Assembly (NCBI GenBank): GCA_015852425.1
Contig: JAAAIG010000522.1
Location: forward strand, 5,315-27,486
Reading direction: 5' to 3'
DNA length: 22,172 nt
Source: Gryganskiella cystojenkinii
Lineage: Eukaryota > Mortierellomycota > Mortierellomycetes > Mortierellales > Mortierellaceae
Shown one piece after another: positions 10,136-19,680 of the stretch; the first letter of the stretch is position 1; the number at the start of each line of letters is the position of its first letter. Under the pieces are notes generated by a model. That model did not search any database. It was not told where the DNA came from and saw nothing but the letters and a program-made list of their open reading frames with translations. The translations under genes were made by a program, and so were the position numbers.

Positions 10136-13100
10136 TTAGTAGACAGAAAGAACCCAAGGACGTTCTCCTTGCTTGGCCTCCAACTTGCTGCTCTCCGCAA
10201 TCGAGTCACCAACTGCCATGCGAATCTTTTCTGGCGTGGCAGGCAAAGAAAGCGAGAACGAGCCAGGGTGACCGTTCTCCTGGCGAGCATACCAAAGGGC
10301 GTTACGAATAGCGAAATAAACTGAGGATCCCAAAAACAATGGGGGCTCGCCAACTCCCTTGGACTTGTAGATGGTCTTGACAGACTCGTGGGTGACATCC
10401 TCGAAGAAAGAAATGTTGAACTCTTGAGGAATACATTGGAATCCGGGGATCTTGTAGTTTCCGGGGCCCTGGGTGAACAAACGACCGTTGGGGAAGTAAA
10501 GCGACTCTTCCGTCGTAGACCAACCCATACCCTGGATGAAAGCACCCTCGATTTGACCAATATCGATCGAAGGGTTGATCGAGCGGCCGAGATCCATGTT
10601 GACATCGGAACGGATGACAGTATGAGCTCCAGTCAAAAGATCGACCTCAACTTCAGACACAGCGGCACCCATGGTGAAGTAGAAGAAGAGTTGACCCTTG
10701 TTCTCACCCCACTTGTATCCGAGATCAGGAACCTTGTAAAATCCGTTCGCAGACAAGTTGACACGATCAAAGTACGCGTGGTGAACAATCTCCTTCCAAG
10801 GAAGACCCTTGGCGCGGTAAGGCTCCAAACGCTCGTTAATCTGGTCACAGGCATTCTTGACCGCCATACCGTTCATATCCGAGGAAGCCGAGGCAGCAGT
10901 AGGAGAGGCGTTGGCGACCTTGTCCGTCGAAGTCTCGACAATGTGGATCATATCCATGGGGATCTGAAGACCCTCGGCGCAGACCTGGATCATCTTGGTG
11001 TGAAGGCCTTGTCCCATTTCAACACCACCGTGAGACAACAGAACGGAACCATCGTGGTAGATATGAAGCATGGCACCAGCCTGGTTGAGATGCAAGGCCG
11101 TGAACGAGATACCGTACTTGGTGGGGATGAGAGCCATACCACGCTTGCGCCACTTGGATTGCTTGTTGAACTCCTCGACAGCTGCCTTACGGGCATCAAA
11201 GTTGGACTTCTCCTTGAGCTGGAAGTAACCCTTGGGCAAGTGCCAGTCCTTGAGCTCTTGGTTAAAGTGGGTCAACTGACCCTCCTTGTAGAAGTTCATC
11301 TCACGGAATTCTTCCTGGGTCAATCCGATGCGCTCGGCAATCTCGGTCATGTAGGTCTCGGCAATAACGTTGGCCTGGGGACCACCGAAACCACGGAAAG
11401 CAGTGTTGGAGTGAATGTTGGTACGGCAGCAGCGACCGACGGCACGGACGTTGGGGATGAAGTAGACGTTATCGATATGTCCCAAGGCACGCTCCATAAC
11501 GGCAACGGACAGATCCGAGGACCAACCAGCGTTCAAGTAAAGCTCGGTATCGAGAGCGACCAACTTGTTGTTCTCGTCCAAACCAACCTTCCACTTGCCC
11601 ATGAAGGGGTTACGTTGACCAGAAATCGCCATATCCTCGTTACGATCCAACATGCAACGGACGGGCTTCTTTTGGTGGTAAGAGGCGATGGACATGATGC
11701 AGGACAATGGGATAGTACGAGATTCCTTGCCTCCGAATCCTCCTCCGAGACGCTTCACCTTGCAGGAAACCTTGTTGGCGGAAACACCGAGGACCGAGGC
11801 GACAACGGCCTGGGTCTCGTTAGCGTTCTGGGTGGAAGCATAAATCTCAAACTCAGACTCGCCCTTGTAGTTGACAAGAACAGCCTGGGTCTCGAGATAG
11901 AACTGCTCCTGACCACCGAGACGAGTCTGGCCCTCGAAGACCTTGGCGCAAGTGGCGAAAGCGGCGTCGACATCACCCTTGACGAAGAATCTGCGGCAAT
12001 GGCTTCGTCGATAGTGACGACGTGGGGAAGATCAATGTACTCGATCTTGACCTTGCGAGCGGCCTCTTGAGCAATGACCTGGGTATCGGCGACAATCACA
12101 CCAATGATCTGACCAACGCAGTGGACCTCCTCAGAGGCAAAGATCTCCTCATCATCAAACATGGCGGCGCCCCAGATGTTATTACCGGGGACATCCTTGT
12201 GACCATAGTAGGCTTTGACTCCGGGGTGGGCGAGAGCGGCACTGGTATCGATGCTGACAATCTTCGCGTGAGCACGGCTGGAGAGGACCATGGCACCATA
12301 AAGCTCATTGTGGAGTTTGGGCATATCGTCGGTGTAGAGGGCCTCACCGGTGACCTGCTTCATGGCAGCAACGTGAGCAACGCTCTTGGAAACAATCTCG
12401 GTGGTAGAGTTCTGGATTGTTCCCTTGTCACTCTGGTTACCGAAAGAAAGGTCGCGGTGGATCTCCTCGGTCAACAACTTCAAGTTACCGTGCTCGTGCT
12501 GGACCTCGAGCTTCTTTTGCTCAATCACATCCCACCAGAAGCGGACAAAGAAGGACTTGGCGAGAGTACGACGATACTCGGGCATACCACCGGGAGTAGA
12601 AAGCTCCATGGGGAGATCTTGATCCAAGCACTCCAAAGCGCCATCGAGCACCTCCTTGGTACCCCAGACCTTGCCCTTCAAGAAAGCTGAGGTCTTCTTG
12701 GCCTGACAAGTGAAGGCGGCCATACCACCATAACCGAATCCAGTCTCGAGAATGGTGTTGTCCTCGGCGAGCTGAACACGGATAGCAGCAGTGACAATAG
12801 CGATATCATCGTCCTTTCTCTTGGCCTGTTTGAACGAGCGAATGTACTCGCCAGGGCGGGTCAAGGGAATATAAATCTCGGTCAGGATATCTGTGGCGGG
12901 GTTCAAGGCCGTCTTACGGTATCCGACAAAGAACTCTGTGGCAGGAACGACACGAGCGGTGGAGTCGACAGACTGCTCCGATGACAAGATGCTGAAAGTC
13001 GAGTTGGAGGCGACAAAGACAGGGTTGAGATCGGAGATGGGCGAAGCAGTGGCAATGTTACCGGCAACCGAGGCAGCGTTACGAATCTGGTTTCCAGCAA

Positions 13101-14586
13101 AGTACTTGATGTTGGCGAGGAAGGCACGAAGGACATGAGCCTCGTTCTCAGAGACAGTCTCGATGGCGTCCTTGAGGGCCTTCTGGAAGTTGGCGACTGT
13201 GACGTTGGCACCGATGGTAATACCCTCTGGAGTGATGCTGATACCCTGAAGCTCGGAGACATCGTGCAAGTAGACGAAAGGGGAGTACTCCATGTACTTG
13301 AACTTGGTCTCGACTCCGACCTCGGTGTTGCCTCCGAGGAACTTGGCCTGGGGGTAAGCGGCCTTAATCTGCAAGACTTGGGCCAAGGTCGTGGGACGGA
13401 ACCATTGAGCCTTACGGCCCTGGAAGTGCAAAGGGTCCGCAGCCTTCTTCATCAATCTTGGGGGGAAAATCAACTCCTGGGTAGGGTCATAAGCCTTGAA
13501 GAGGACCGAAGGGAAACGAACGGAGCTCTCCTGGGGAATGGTTGGCAACTCGGGCTTGTCATCCTTGCAACAACCGCCGTTGGGACCAGCACCACCGCAG
13601 CATCCTCCACCAGCCTTCTTGGCCGAGGGAGCGGCAAAGGATTTTGCGGCATCGAGAATGGGGCGGTATCCTGTGCAACGGCACAAGTTTCCATCAAAGG
13701 ACTCCTCGACCTCGTGCTCGGAGGGGGTGGCGTTGTTGCGGAGAAGAGCATAAAGCGACATGGCAATACCAGGGGTACAGAAACCGCACTGAGAACTATT
13801 TGCGTGAAGAAGACATGATATGGGTTAGGAAGCTGGCTCGACAAAGAGGGTTTTTTGCAGATCAAGGTGTATTTGTAAGTAGCTTACCCATAGCAAAGGG
13901 CAATACGCTCTTGAACGGGATGGGGGTTCTTGTGGTCACCGAGACCCTCAATTGTGATGACATGCTTGCCATCGACGGAGCAGAGGGGAGTCAAACAAGC
14001 GTTGACGTTGAGATGCCTTTGAAGGAGAAAGGGATCGAGATAACGGCAAAGAAAAAGATGTCAGTACATCCTACAAATCACATATACAGACAGACAGAGG
14101 ATCCTCACATAATAGCAAGTCAGTGCTCGAAAGCAAAAAGAGAACATACTTGATGTGCTGAGTAGCCTTGTCATAAGAGGAGACCATGACCGTGCAGGCA
14201 CCTATTCATAACAAGCAAGGATAAAACGAGTTGTTGGACGTCAGTTGACTGTGTTATGTTTTGCCCGGTTTCGTCTCTGATTTCAAAGGACCACGGAATG
14301 GAGTTTCCCATTCGAATGCAACTGCTCCATCCCATTACTCGAGCCCCATGTCATATCCCTTCCGGAGTGCTCATCACCGAAATGCATTCATATGTAGTCC
14401 AAAAGGTCATAAAAGCTTACCACAACCACCCTCGGCGCATCCAAGCTTGGATCCAGTGAGTCCGATAGAGCGGACATACTGGAGCAAGGTTGTGTCGGGA
14501 TCGGGGTTATTGAGGACGATCTCGGTTCCGTTCAAATAAAAGTGGAGCTTGTTGGAGAAGCTGGAGAGATCAAGTGAGGAGGACAT
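10136..14586 (-). CDS. Xanthine dehydrogenase (purine hydroxylase), with one apparent frameshift
   Basis: The molybdo-flavoenzyme oxidises hypoxanthine to xanthine and urate using NAD+; it is cytosolic or peroxisomal in fungi. Exons on the minus strand are 14421-14586, 14150-14201, 13888-14016 and 10136-13795. Fe-S cluster I uses C50, C55, C58 and C79. Cluster II is C119-x2-C122-x31-C154-x-C156. The FAD domain carries [15 protein letters not shown], and the Mo-domain start carries [15 protein letters not shown]. Catalytic signatures are GGGFGGKES (Glu802-like), AFRGFGGPQ (Arg880-like) and GVGEPPLF (Glu1261-like, bovine numbering), which point to a purine rather than aldehyde substrate. Coding length is 4007 nt, one short of a multiple of three. 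The frame changes near 11985-11992, around residue 718, between [10 protein letters not shown] and VKGDVDAAF. Correcting one base gives 1335 codons, close to the bovine enzyme (1332 aa). Both flanks are fully conserved, so a sequencing error or recent lesion is likely. Confidence 0.93.
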
Positions 14587-14657
14587 GATAAACGATAATG
14601 TATGCGAGGATTACAAGGAAAGAGGGGAGAGTGCCAGAGGACGTCCGATAAGATAAA
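14587..14657 (-). promoter_or_regulatory. GATA-motif cluster upstream of xanthine dehydrogenase
   Basis: Four GATAA cores lie within 70 bp of the start codon, all read on the plus strand: about 14587-14591, 14594-14598, and the tandem CGATAAGATAAA at 14646-14657. Fungal purine-catabolism genes are commonly controlled by GATA-family nitrogen regulators (AreA/Nit2/Gln3 type) that bind HGATAR. The motif is short and the region A-rich, so function is inferred. Confidence 0.4.
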
Positions 14658-16604
14658 ATAGAAAGTCGTTGAAATGAAAGGGGAGAGGCGGAGGAGGAGA
14701 GAGTGAGGGTATAGAGAGAAGTGAGTAGAGAATACTAATTACAAGAAATGTCCGAGGTAATAGTGGTGGACAAAGAACAAAAGGATTGCTGGGAAGGTGG
14801 GAAGAGAGTAAGTGAGGAAGTAAAGACCAAAAAAAAAAAGAAGAGAAGAAAAAGGGGAAGCCGCGATCAGAGCGGCCGGTTATATATGAAATGAAGGACT
14901 GATTGCTGACCACGGGGAAAAAAAAGTGGATGCACAAAAAAAAGAAACCCACACACAGTCCCTGTCTCCAAATCTGATACCTTCCACACCAGCCAGCTGG
15001 ATCGAAAGGAAAGAAAAGTCAAATGGGCAAGAGAGTTTTCCGAGAAAGCAAAAAAAAATAAAAAAGAGCCAAGGAGGGTGGAAAGACGGAAGGAAGTGTG
15101 GGGAAGCAGTCCAGCGGTTTTGTTTGTCCCAAGCACAGGGACCACTCAGCCAAGAGTGAGGGGATTGAATAGAAGAATTGAATTGTTGCACGCTGTGGGA
15201 CCACAAATTTTTGGAACCCACTTTTTTTTTGATCTGCTGACAAGGTTCTACTCCTTTCCCTTTGATTCCTTTCGCTCAGCACTGAGACCTTGTTCTTTAC
15301 ATTCTTGCGTTACGTAGTTTCTACCTTCCCATGTTGATCATATAGTAAATTCACCGCTTTTTCAGCTCGCTTCTGTATTTCTTTCTCGCAACCATAGACT
15401 ATCCTCTCTCTTCCACCCGGCATCCGCCAGTGGAACAATAAAGATGGAAGCAATGATCTTCTTGATTTTGTTGCCCGCATGCCGCCCGTCGCACAGCTCG
15501 TCGCATGTTGCACTTCAATCTGCTTCAGCCACGGAACCGATCAAATCTTCATAACGATCTCGTCTGGGTAAATAAGAATAGGGTTGCTCGGTGATTGTGG
15601 GATGTTAAAGATGAACTACATACCCAACAAAAGTAAACAAAGAAGGCCAAACAAAAACACAACCGGGAAGAGCAAAGTTCGGCAAGTTTTTCGGTTTTTT
15701 GTATAAAAGGGGACCTGGGTTTCCCCACCCCCACCTCCGCTTTTTCAGACTTTTTCTTTTTCGAAAAAAGTCCCCAGTTGCAGGATCATAGTTCAGGGTT
15801 GCTTCCTCCCCCCGAACCCAAAGAGCCACGAGCGAACTGGTCGAAGAACATTTAAAGTTCCGTCCGAACGTTACACCAGGGTGGCACACATATCCGGTCG
15901 TTCCCTTTGTAAATGACATGGACCCACCACACCCAGCCCCCGCAAAACTTCAAAAATTCGTTATTCAGCCAGCAGACAAAAAACATGGAGGTTTTTCTTC
16001 TTCGATGCTTGCTGATGACAACAACAAACACTGATGACAACAACAAGCACTGAGGACGCCTGCTTGTCACTGCTCAGTTGCATTGCCGTTCAACTCAAAG
16101 ATGATCGGTTTGGTTCACACTCTTCTTTTGGTTATTGTTTGTTTGTTGATTGTTTATTTCTGTTTTATTTCTTTCGCTTCCTGGCATCCCTGACATCCTT
16201 TGATCGTTGGGCTAATCGATCCGCATGCTGACCAATGATTTCATACTAGAAGAGCAACGAAGGGATGGGAAAACATGCATGCTGATTGTTAGCACAATAT
16301 ACCACTAATGATTACTTGTTTACCCATATCCCCGCGCGCGGCACTACGCTTGTCAATTTGCAGGAACGTAATATGGGCATTACAGCACAGGGTGGAGTGA
16401 GGATCCTGCCGCATTGCAAAAATTATATCGAGAAAGACCCTGACTTCCTGACTTTTAAAGAAAAGTCCGCCTTCGTCTCCAATCGAAAATAACCCGGGAT
16501 AATGGTGCCCCCGCTCTCCATAATGATATACATGTTCCTCGCCGTTATAATAAATGAAGGTGGCGAGTGTCAACACACAAAAACGTTAAAAAATTCTTAC
16601 GAGA
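14658..16604. other. Large intergenic region, no gene recognised
   Basis: It covers the upstream flank of xanthine dehydrogenase and the 3' flank of the CENP-S gene. It includes polypurine/A-rich stretches (14680-15080) and a TATATAT at about 14880. Small frames (15310-15513 minus, 15605-15919 minus, 16289-16576 minus) show no conserved motif and no splice chain I could defend. The 15310-15513 frame ends in a coding-like stretch, CEKEIQKRAEKAVNLLYD, with a possible GTAGAA donor, but no homology was recognised. Confidence 0.4.
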
Positions 16605-17510
16605 CTAGCGTTTCTTCTTGCAGCCAGCTATCGTAAAAGATGAATGTGCAGTGAAAGACAAAGGGTTAGGTAATGGAGACATGATTCGCAATCGGTAGAC
16701 CAAGGTGATCTCCCGACTTTTTCTCGGCGATATCTCGGGAGTTTGGTTTGCACAGCAAATGGAGAAGATGGAGCTGGAATAGAACAAACCTTGACATCGT
16801 CCACGTTGATGGTGGATCTCTTTGCGTGTCTGTACCCATTCCGAGATCAAAAGTCAAATATATAAAAATTGTCAGTCCAGCTTTCTCCGTGCTTCCTTTT
16901 TCTCCACGCGGACAAACAGGTTTTAGGAACGGGTCTTTCTCCATTCCCTTTCAAACCCATGCTCTTCTTCTTTCCAGTATCCAGTACACATACCTCGCGA
17001 ACAGCTCTAGATCCTTGCCCAGTGTTTCTATCATACACGAAAAAAGAAAATGACGAACATAAGCGGAAAGTAAGTAAGTAAGTATCTCGGAACCAAGTTT
17101 CCATTCTCGGCCTTACGAATATGTCGATACGCCTCTGGAATCCTTGTTGAAATAACCTTACCTGCTTGTGCAAACACTATCTCTGCCAGCGACGCGACAA
17201 GTTGTGGTGTGATGATCACGTTCAGGTCCGCTTCTATCAGTTCAGCAGACAATAGGCCTTGTTAATTGTATCTTTTCTTCACAGTCCTTGACCTTAGTTA
17301 ATATCGTCCAGAGTATTCCCTTCACTCTCAAACATACTTTGACTCTCGCATATCTGGCCGACCATGAACCAGACCGCAGCCTTGAGTCTCTACGAATCGT
17401 CGAAATGCAGGAATAAATATTAATGCCATGATTGTCAACCTTCAATGACGAACTTCTGACGACATGGACAAGGACTCTACCTCCCGTGGTCCTTCCTCGT
17501 TGTCGCTCAT
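16605..17510 (-). CDS. CENP-S / MHF1 histone-fold protein
   Basis: CENP-S pairs with CENP-X. The complex acts in the inner kinetochore (CENP-T-W-S-X) and with FANCM-type helicases at stalled replication forks. Proposed minus-strand exons are 17481-17510, 17338-17389, 17162-17233, 16994-17027, 16790-16829, 16701-16773 and 16605-16627. They total 324 nt and encode 107 aa, with all phases consistent. Alpha-1 is RLKAAVWFMVGQICES and alpha-2 is TPQLVASLAEIVFAQ|AETLGKDLELFAR. The hallmark HAKRSTINVDDVK follows, then LLCKPNSRDIAEK and a basic end GCKKKR. The family core (DLExFA+HAKRSTINxDDVKLL) is clear. The oddity is the junction after DDVK: the conserved frames are separated by only 16 nt (16774-16789, GTTTGT...CCAG). 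The last intron has a weak GTCTAC donor but a good CTAAC branch site. The 3' end is the least certain part. Confidence 0.82.
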
Positions 17511-17629
17511 CCTAGCATGGGCGGAAGGAAAAAAAGTACGTTGTTGGTGAAGTGGATCAGTCAAAGGATGTGTTTTTGTGTTGACCTGACAACGTGGCCT
17601 ATTATTCGAATTTGATACCAAAAAAGTGC

Positions 17630-17635
17630 AAAAAA
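17630..17635 (-). terminator. RNA polymerase III T-run terminator of the tRNA gene
   Basis: The minus strand has six T residues 3 nt past the discriminator base. A second T6 follows at 17620-17625. T-runs of this length just after a tRNA are the standard pol III stop signal. Confidence 0.8.
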
Positions 17636-17638
17636 GGA

Positions 17639-17734
17639 TTTCCCAGCCGAGGATCGAACTCGGGATCTTTACGTGACTTTGGTATATTTTGAAGAATATA
17701 AGCATAACGCCTTAACCGACTTGGCCACTGGGAA
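17639..17734 (-). tRNA. tRNA-Ile (anticodon UAU predicted), with 22-nt intron
   Basis: The minus strand folds into a full cloverleaf of 74 nt plus a 22-nt intron (17675-17696). The acceptor stem TTCCCAG pairs perfectly with CTGGGAA, and the discriminator is A. The D arm GCC...GGC has the loop AAGTCGGTTAA; this region matches box A (TGGCCAAGTCGG). The anticodon stem TTATG/CGTAA has one G-T pair. The anticodon loop is C-T-TAT-A-A once the intron after position 37 is removed. The T arm CCGAG-TTCGATC-CTCGG matches box B. The variable loop is 5 nt (class I). The intron contains ATATA, able to pair with the anticodon as in many eukaryotic pre-tRNAs. Anticodon TAT implies isoleucine (AUA). It sits between the divergent CENP-S and uS13m genes. 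Confidence 0.9.
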
Positions 17735-17936
17735 AATTTCAAAGAGCCTGAAACAAAAAAACGTACAAGTAGGGTTCGTTACGACCCTCGATCATGTGAT
17801 ATAAAGCGTGCGATTAATTCAAATACCGTGACGATTTTATCCCTGAATTGCCACCATTCGGCGATGTTGGGTAGACTCCCGCTTTTGATTCGATTTCTTT
17901 TTCTTTACTCCTCACCGCATCAACGCCTTTGTAACC

Positions 17937-18849
17937 ATGCTGCATCTTCTCGGAGTCAACTTGCCCGACCAAAAGTTGGTGGTATGTTTGCCGGTCTATT
18001 GTTGATATTCAAGCTTCGGGATCGGGATCAACTATTCGAGAATTTGTCTTTTCAGGAGCTGGAAAAAGGATCAATCAGAATAGGTTATGTCTGATTCGAC
18101 TCGGAAACATAACGTGAGCTTGAACTTGAATGGCGCATTGCTCGGCCAATGAGTCAATGATTCACGCTGCTAGACCGACACTAGAACAGCAGCTGAAAGA
18201 TGACCTTATCATACACAGACCGTGGGCTCCACACGTCTCCACACGTCTCCACACGTCTTACTGGATCAAGCCACTCATGCACTATCTCTGACCGAAACAC
18301 CGACTTTCGACACCTTCCTTTCATCTTTTAGCAATATGCCCTTCCCTTGTTCTACGGAATCGGTCAAAAGACCTCCCTCAAGGTCCTCGCCCAGTTGTCA
18401 ATTCACAAATCCGCAAAGATCGCAGACCTTTCAGAACCTCAAATCAATCAGCTTTCAGGATTGCTTTCGGATATGAAGATCGAATCGGATTTGCGCAAGG
18501 AGATCCGTGCCAATATCATGCACCACCGTTCGATCGGTTCCTATGTCGGTCGTCGCCATGCTATGGGATTGCCCGTCCGTGGACAAAATACCAAGAACAA
18601 CGCCAAGACTGCCCGTCGCTTGAATGGACGCTGGCTCAAGGCTGAGAAGAGAGAGTACTCCTCTTCGACGAGGTATGTGCAACAGCAACTGGATCAGACC
18701 GGAAAGCAGCATATCAGATACAACGAGGGTTGATTTTGGTGTACACCATATTAATACGAAGTTCTTATTTTTCAATTTTTTTGTATAGATCTGCCATCCC
18801 CGCTCCTGACTCTCCCTTTGCTTCTTTCTTTAACCGCTCTTGGTTTTAA
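17937..18849 (+). CDS. Mitochondrial small-subunit ribosomal protein uS13m
   Basis: uS13m sits in the head of the mitochondrial 30S-type subunit near the P site and the inter-subunit bridges (yeast Sws2). Exon 1 (17937-17981) gives MLHLLGVNLPDQKLV. A 350-nt intron leads to exon 2 from 18332, which continues QYALPLFYGIGQKTSLK. The middle has the helix-hairpin region through LRKEIRANIMHHRSIGSYVG. The RNA-binding signature LPVRGQNTKNNAKTARRLN is typical of S13. The C-terminus is open to two readings. The favoured model splices at 18672 (GTATGT) to 18789 after a strong T-rich TATAG acceptor, ending SPFASFFNRSWF (stop 18847-18849). Without this splice the frame ends at 18733. Both products are 148 aa. 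Bacterial S13 is about 118 aa and yeast Sws2 about 143 aa. Confidence 0.92.
18227..18256. repeat. Three perfect copies of a 10-bp unit in uS13m intron 1
   Basis: CTCCACACGT is repeated three times head to tail inside the 350-nt intron of uS13m. Each copy contains an ACACGT core. A function is not evident. Confidence 0.95.
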
Positions 18850-19204
18850 GCAAAGAGCATCGCATTGTATTAGACTTGTATTCTTAACCCCTCTCTTTTC
18901 TCATTAGACCCGTCATTTTCATTCAATATATTATTTTCCTCAGTTCAAATCAGTTTCCAGAGCGCATGTCTAAGGCAAAAGCAAAGAACTCTATTGGGAT
19001 TACCGGAACAGTTGCAGTAGACTCTTCAAACACGCAGAAAATCGTGGCAAGGAAAAGGCGAGCTTATGCGGTCAATATGCATAGGCGATCGACAATTGGA
19101 TGTACGAAAACAAATTAATGAGGCCTGTCATCGAAGAAAAGCACTGCGGCATATTGTCTGTCCTGAAATCTAAAACTTTGGCTCGCGTCCCATGGTCTTT
19201 ACGC
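18850..19204. other. Intergenic; one short unrecognised ORF
   Basis: A 50-codon plus-strand ORF at 18966-19118 starts MSKAKAKNSIGITGTVAVD and is followed by a basic region (ARKRRAYAVNMHRR). I do not recognise it, and its codon use is not distinctive. It may be chance. The rest is A/T-rich 3' flank of uS13m. Confidence 0.3.
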
Positions 19205-19680
19205 CTACGGCTTAGTAATATTTAAAACGGGAGCGCAGTATCTTGTTTTGAGGGCTTTTTCGAGGAAATTATATGTTGTGATGGTTAGGTCCATGAAGTA
19301 TTCATGCAACTTCAGCATATAATTATTGTGCTGCAGGAGATTAAACTAGGTATGATTCTCCCGCTTGCCTACGAAAGATCTACCACCGGTGCTCAAATCA
19401 TGGTACTTAGCGTATCATCACGAAAATTGTAAAAAGATGACATTGGTCCCTCTCGTTATGTGGGGTGGGCTGCTGTGGCTTTTGATTCGCTCCTCAAAGT
19501 CGTCATGTAATCCATTCATCTCTTTGGAACGGGCCACGATGCAGGGCCATAGGCGGTGGTTGTACCATCTAGAACAAAAAAGGGGAGGGGGTGTCAGATG
19601 TATAAATGCGTAGTTTTGTGCCTGTACCTGTTTAGCAATTCGCTCCGCGTTTGATGCGCAATCAGCACTTCCGTCCTCTC
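19205..19680 (-). pseudogene. Decayed PWWP-like domain exons (candidate)
   Basis: Three minus-strand blocks look like one domain. Block 1 (about 19628-19680) reads TEVLIAHQTRSELLN with a GTACAG donor. It joins in phase to block 2 (19418-19568), preceded by a TTCTAG acceptor. Block 2 reads WYNHRLWPCIVARSKE and ends TNVIFLQFS at two consecutive stops. Block 3 (19205-19330, after CTGCAG) reads HNNYMLKLHEYFMDL with FLEKALKTRYCAP. The order WP-C-I-V, V-x-F-L-Q-F, then N-N-Y-x-x-x-L and a helical end is what a PWWP chromatin-reader domain looks like. Blocks 2 and 3 cannot be joined in phase by any GT-AG pair that keeps the FLQF strand, and no start codon is visible. A relic is more likely than a working gene, but a sequencing slip could hide a live one. 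Confidence 0.38.

Noticed and set aside
10388..12070. 560-codon open frame on the plus strand opposite xanthine dehydrogenase, and similar ones at 12022-12690 and 13135-13818
   Set aside because: These are mirror frames of a codon-biased gene; the minus strand carries clear enzyme motifs and the antisense translations are low-complexity Leu/Val/Gly/Asp-rich sequence.
15310..15513. 67-codon minus-strand frame with a coding-like end and a possible donor
   Set aside because: No recognised homology and no partner exon found; kept only as a note for the intergenic region.
15428..15552. Short plus-strand ORF beginning MEAMIFLILLPAC that looks like a signal peptide
   Set aside because: Only about 36 codons, no conserved feature, no splice continuation that could be defended.
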